In this document: positions 62,564 to 64,000 of the stretch, in pieces
How the letters are laid out: every line of letters begins with the position of its first letter
Numbering within the stretch: position 1 is the first letter of the stretch
From: Anaerolineales bacterium
Lineage (GTDB): Bacteria > Chloroflexota > Anaerolineae > Anaerolineales > DRMV01
Length of the DNA stretch: 64,000 bases
Assembly: GCA_026996855.1 (NCBI GenBank)
Contig: JALWJZ010000103.1
Span: 1 to 64,000 of the forward strand
Reading direction: 5' to 3'
Position numbers and translations under genes: made by a program
The notes under the pieces: generated by a model
What the model was told of the DNA's origin: nothing
What the model saw: the letters and a program-made list of their open reading frames with translations, nothing else
Databases searched by the model: none

Positions 62564-63378
62564 AGAAGGAACCCCACGAAAGGCATGAAGTAAAAGATAG
62601 CCGCGGCCAACACCAACTGGCTGTCCAGTTTCTTGGCCCGTGCCATAACGTCTGTGCGATATTCACGAGCCATAGCGCGGGCAATTTCCGACATGAGAAA
62701 AGCCCCCTGGGTACCCTTCCGGGCCACCATGTCCAATTGGACGGCCAGCATCAAAATTTCCGGCACACCGCGGGAAAACTTGCGGGCATAATCCAGGAAC
62801 ATGCCCACCGCAGGGGGACGGGAAAACAGCGGACGTCCGGTTTTCCGAGCCTGCTCGACGGCCTCAGCAATGAAACGGTGAAGCGGGCCTGAGAGTTGCG
62901 CGGCGCGTTCCAAAGCCAGGTCCGGTGATGCGCCCGCGGCCAGTTCCGCAGCCATGACAGTTGCCAATTCAGGAAGTTGACGTTTAGCCAATCGCTTCGC
63001 GCGGGAGGCCCGGTTTCGTACTTTGAGGATGGGGTAATACGTGAGAAGCAGGGGCAGAAACCAGGCCAACCCTTTTGGAATGCCAACAACCAGGAAAAGG
63101 GCCAGATACCCAAATGCCGTCATGACCGCGGCTTCCCCAAGGACGCGGTACGCCGTCACGTTTTTCAAGTACCCGGCTCGCTGCGCCCAGGTCAAATCCT
63201 CTCGGATACGCTTGAGGGAAAACGGGAAACGCTTGGCCAACCAAGCCCCAAATTGCTCCAAGGTACCCCCTTCTCTTCCGCGGTATTCAGCCAAAATCGC
63301 GGTCGGACGGCGAGATAGTCCCAAATCCAAGGCCCAATATACGGCCAGGCCCAAAGCAAACGCTGCGAAGAAAGTCAT
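62518..63378 (-). CDS. tadC: type II secretion system F-domain protein, TadC-like
   Basis: AKRQLPELATVMAAELAAGASPDLALERAAQLSGPL...GVPEILMLAVQLDMVARKGTQGAFLMSEIARAMAREYRTDVMARAKKL. Confidence 0.8.
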   Translation of the reverse strand: MTFFAAFALGLAVYWALDLGLSRRPTAILAEYRGREGGTLEQFGAWLAKRFPFSLKRIREDLTWAQRAGYLKNVTAYRVLGEAAVMTAFGYLALFLVVGIPKGLAWFLPLLLTYYPILKVRNRASRAKRLAKRQLPELATVMAAELAAGASPDLALERAAQLSGPLHRFIAEAVEQARKTGRPLFSRPPAVGMFLDYARKFSRGVPEILMLAVQLDMVARKGTQGAFLMSEIARAMAREYRTDVMARAKKLDSQLVLAAAIFYFMPFVGFLLWVLGAPVFSMFASP

Positions 63379-64000
63379 AGGCTCACCTCCCGAATGAGGC
63401 CCTGGATATAGAAATAGCCCACCACCCCCCAGACCACGAGAAGCACCAAAAGTACCTGATTGAACGGCTGGTAAAACAGGGCTTTGGTCTGGGGGTTGGA
63501 CATGATGACAACAAGACCGGTACCCAAGGCCAACAAAATCACTCGGATAGTACCCCATGCACCGGCCGCCGCGGCCATGGCCTCGGCGCGGGCGTCCAGG
63601 ATGTGGGTGAGGTTCTCGGCCACCATGTTGAAAGCCTCTACATAACCCACGCCGCCGGTTTCCCACACGCGCTTCAATTCCCGAAGGAACAGCACCAGAG
63701 TTGGCGAAAGCATTTCGGCTTCCTGGATGGCTTGTTGAAAAGCGCGGCCGGGTTCCCGGTGAAGCCGATGGACGAAGGTCTGCATCCACTTCCTCAGCGG
63801 GCTGTTCTGCTCCATGCTTTCGAGCACTTCATCCAGGGCTTGCAAAAGATTGGGGGTGATGGGAAGGGTGGCAGCCAGGCGGGTCAGCACCAAAGGGAGT
63901 TCCTTTTCCATGCGCTGACGAAAGTCCTTCCACTTGGTCTCTACCCAGGTGCGCACCAGGAAATAAGATGCTACAGGGGATGCAAGGACAAAGACAGGTG
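63375..64000 (-). CDS. tadB: type II secretion system F-domain protein, TadB-like (5' end outside window)
   Basis: LPLVLTRLAATLPITPNLLQALDEVLESM...SPTLVLFLRELKRVWETGGVGYVEAFNMVAENL; frame stays open to the right edge (PVFVLASPVASYFLV upstream of the GTG). Confidence 0.75.
   Translation of the reverse strand, partial: PVFVLASPVASYFLVRTWVETKWKDFRQRMEKELPLVLTRLAATLPITPNLLQALDEVLESMEQNSPLRKWMQTFVHRLHREPGRAFQQAIQEAEMLSPTLVLFLRELKRVWETGGVGYVEAFNMVAENLTHILDARAEAMAAAAGAWGTIRVILLALGTGLVVIMSNPQTKALFYQPFNQVLLVLLVVWGVVGYFYIQGLIREVSL

Larger units (their letters stand above)
54011..64000. mobile_element. putative integrative element inserted at tRNA-Ser(UGA), right end outside window
   Basis: tRNA 3' fragment plus adjacent tyrosine recombinase; downstream genes all on minus strand with TA pair, ssDNA-binding-like and replication-relaxation-like genes. 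Confidence 0.65.

Overview
This 64 kb, GC-rich window appears to come from a thermophilic Chloroflexota (Anaerolineae-like) chromosome. The taxonomy is inferred from gene content and protein style only. About 52 protein genes can be supported. From left to right they are: a truncated CapA-like protein; gamma-glutamyltransferase; a co-oriented block (3.8-11.8 kb) with an LPXTG-type protein, a MutL/GlmL-family ASKHA protein, membrane proteins and a zinc-ribbon repeat protein; thioredoxin; SppA; a DUF6391-like protein; and a GH-like protein. Next is a SAM-I riboswitch operon with a threonine-synthase-like gene, a fused CysO/MoaD-like + E1 + rhodanese gene, a macro-domain gene and a homocysteine methyltransferase/MTHFR gene. 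It is followed by H+-PPase, a BMP-type nucleoside ABC transporter with xanthine-dehydrogenase-like subunits, a 2014-aa alpha-2-macroglobulin-like lipoprotein, BpsA/SpeD, TrmFO, ADP-forming acyl-CoA synthetase, RlmN, SRAP, glycosyltransferases and GltX. At 54.01 kb the chromosome appears interrupted. A 60-nt 3' fragment of tRNA-Ser(UGA) abuts a tyrosine recombinase, and everything to the right edge looks like an integrated element. That element carries a RelE pair, SWIM and ssDNA-binding-like proteins, a replication-relaxation-like protein and a Tad pilus locus. The two best candidates for something new are the SAM-riboswitch operon with the Ubl-E1-rhodanese fusion, and the tRNA-Ser-integrated element with Tad pilus genes and unusual twin hairpins with compensated stems. 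Several families of palindromic or dispersed intergenic repeats are also present. All identifications are by eye from motifs; no database search was run.
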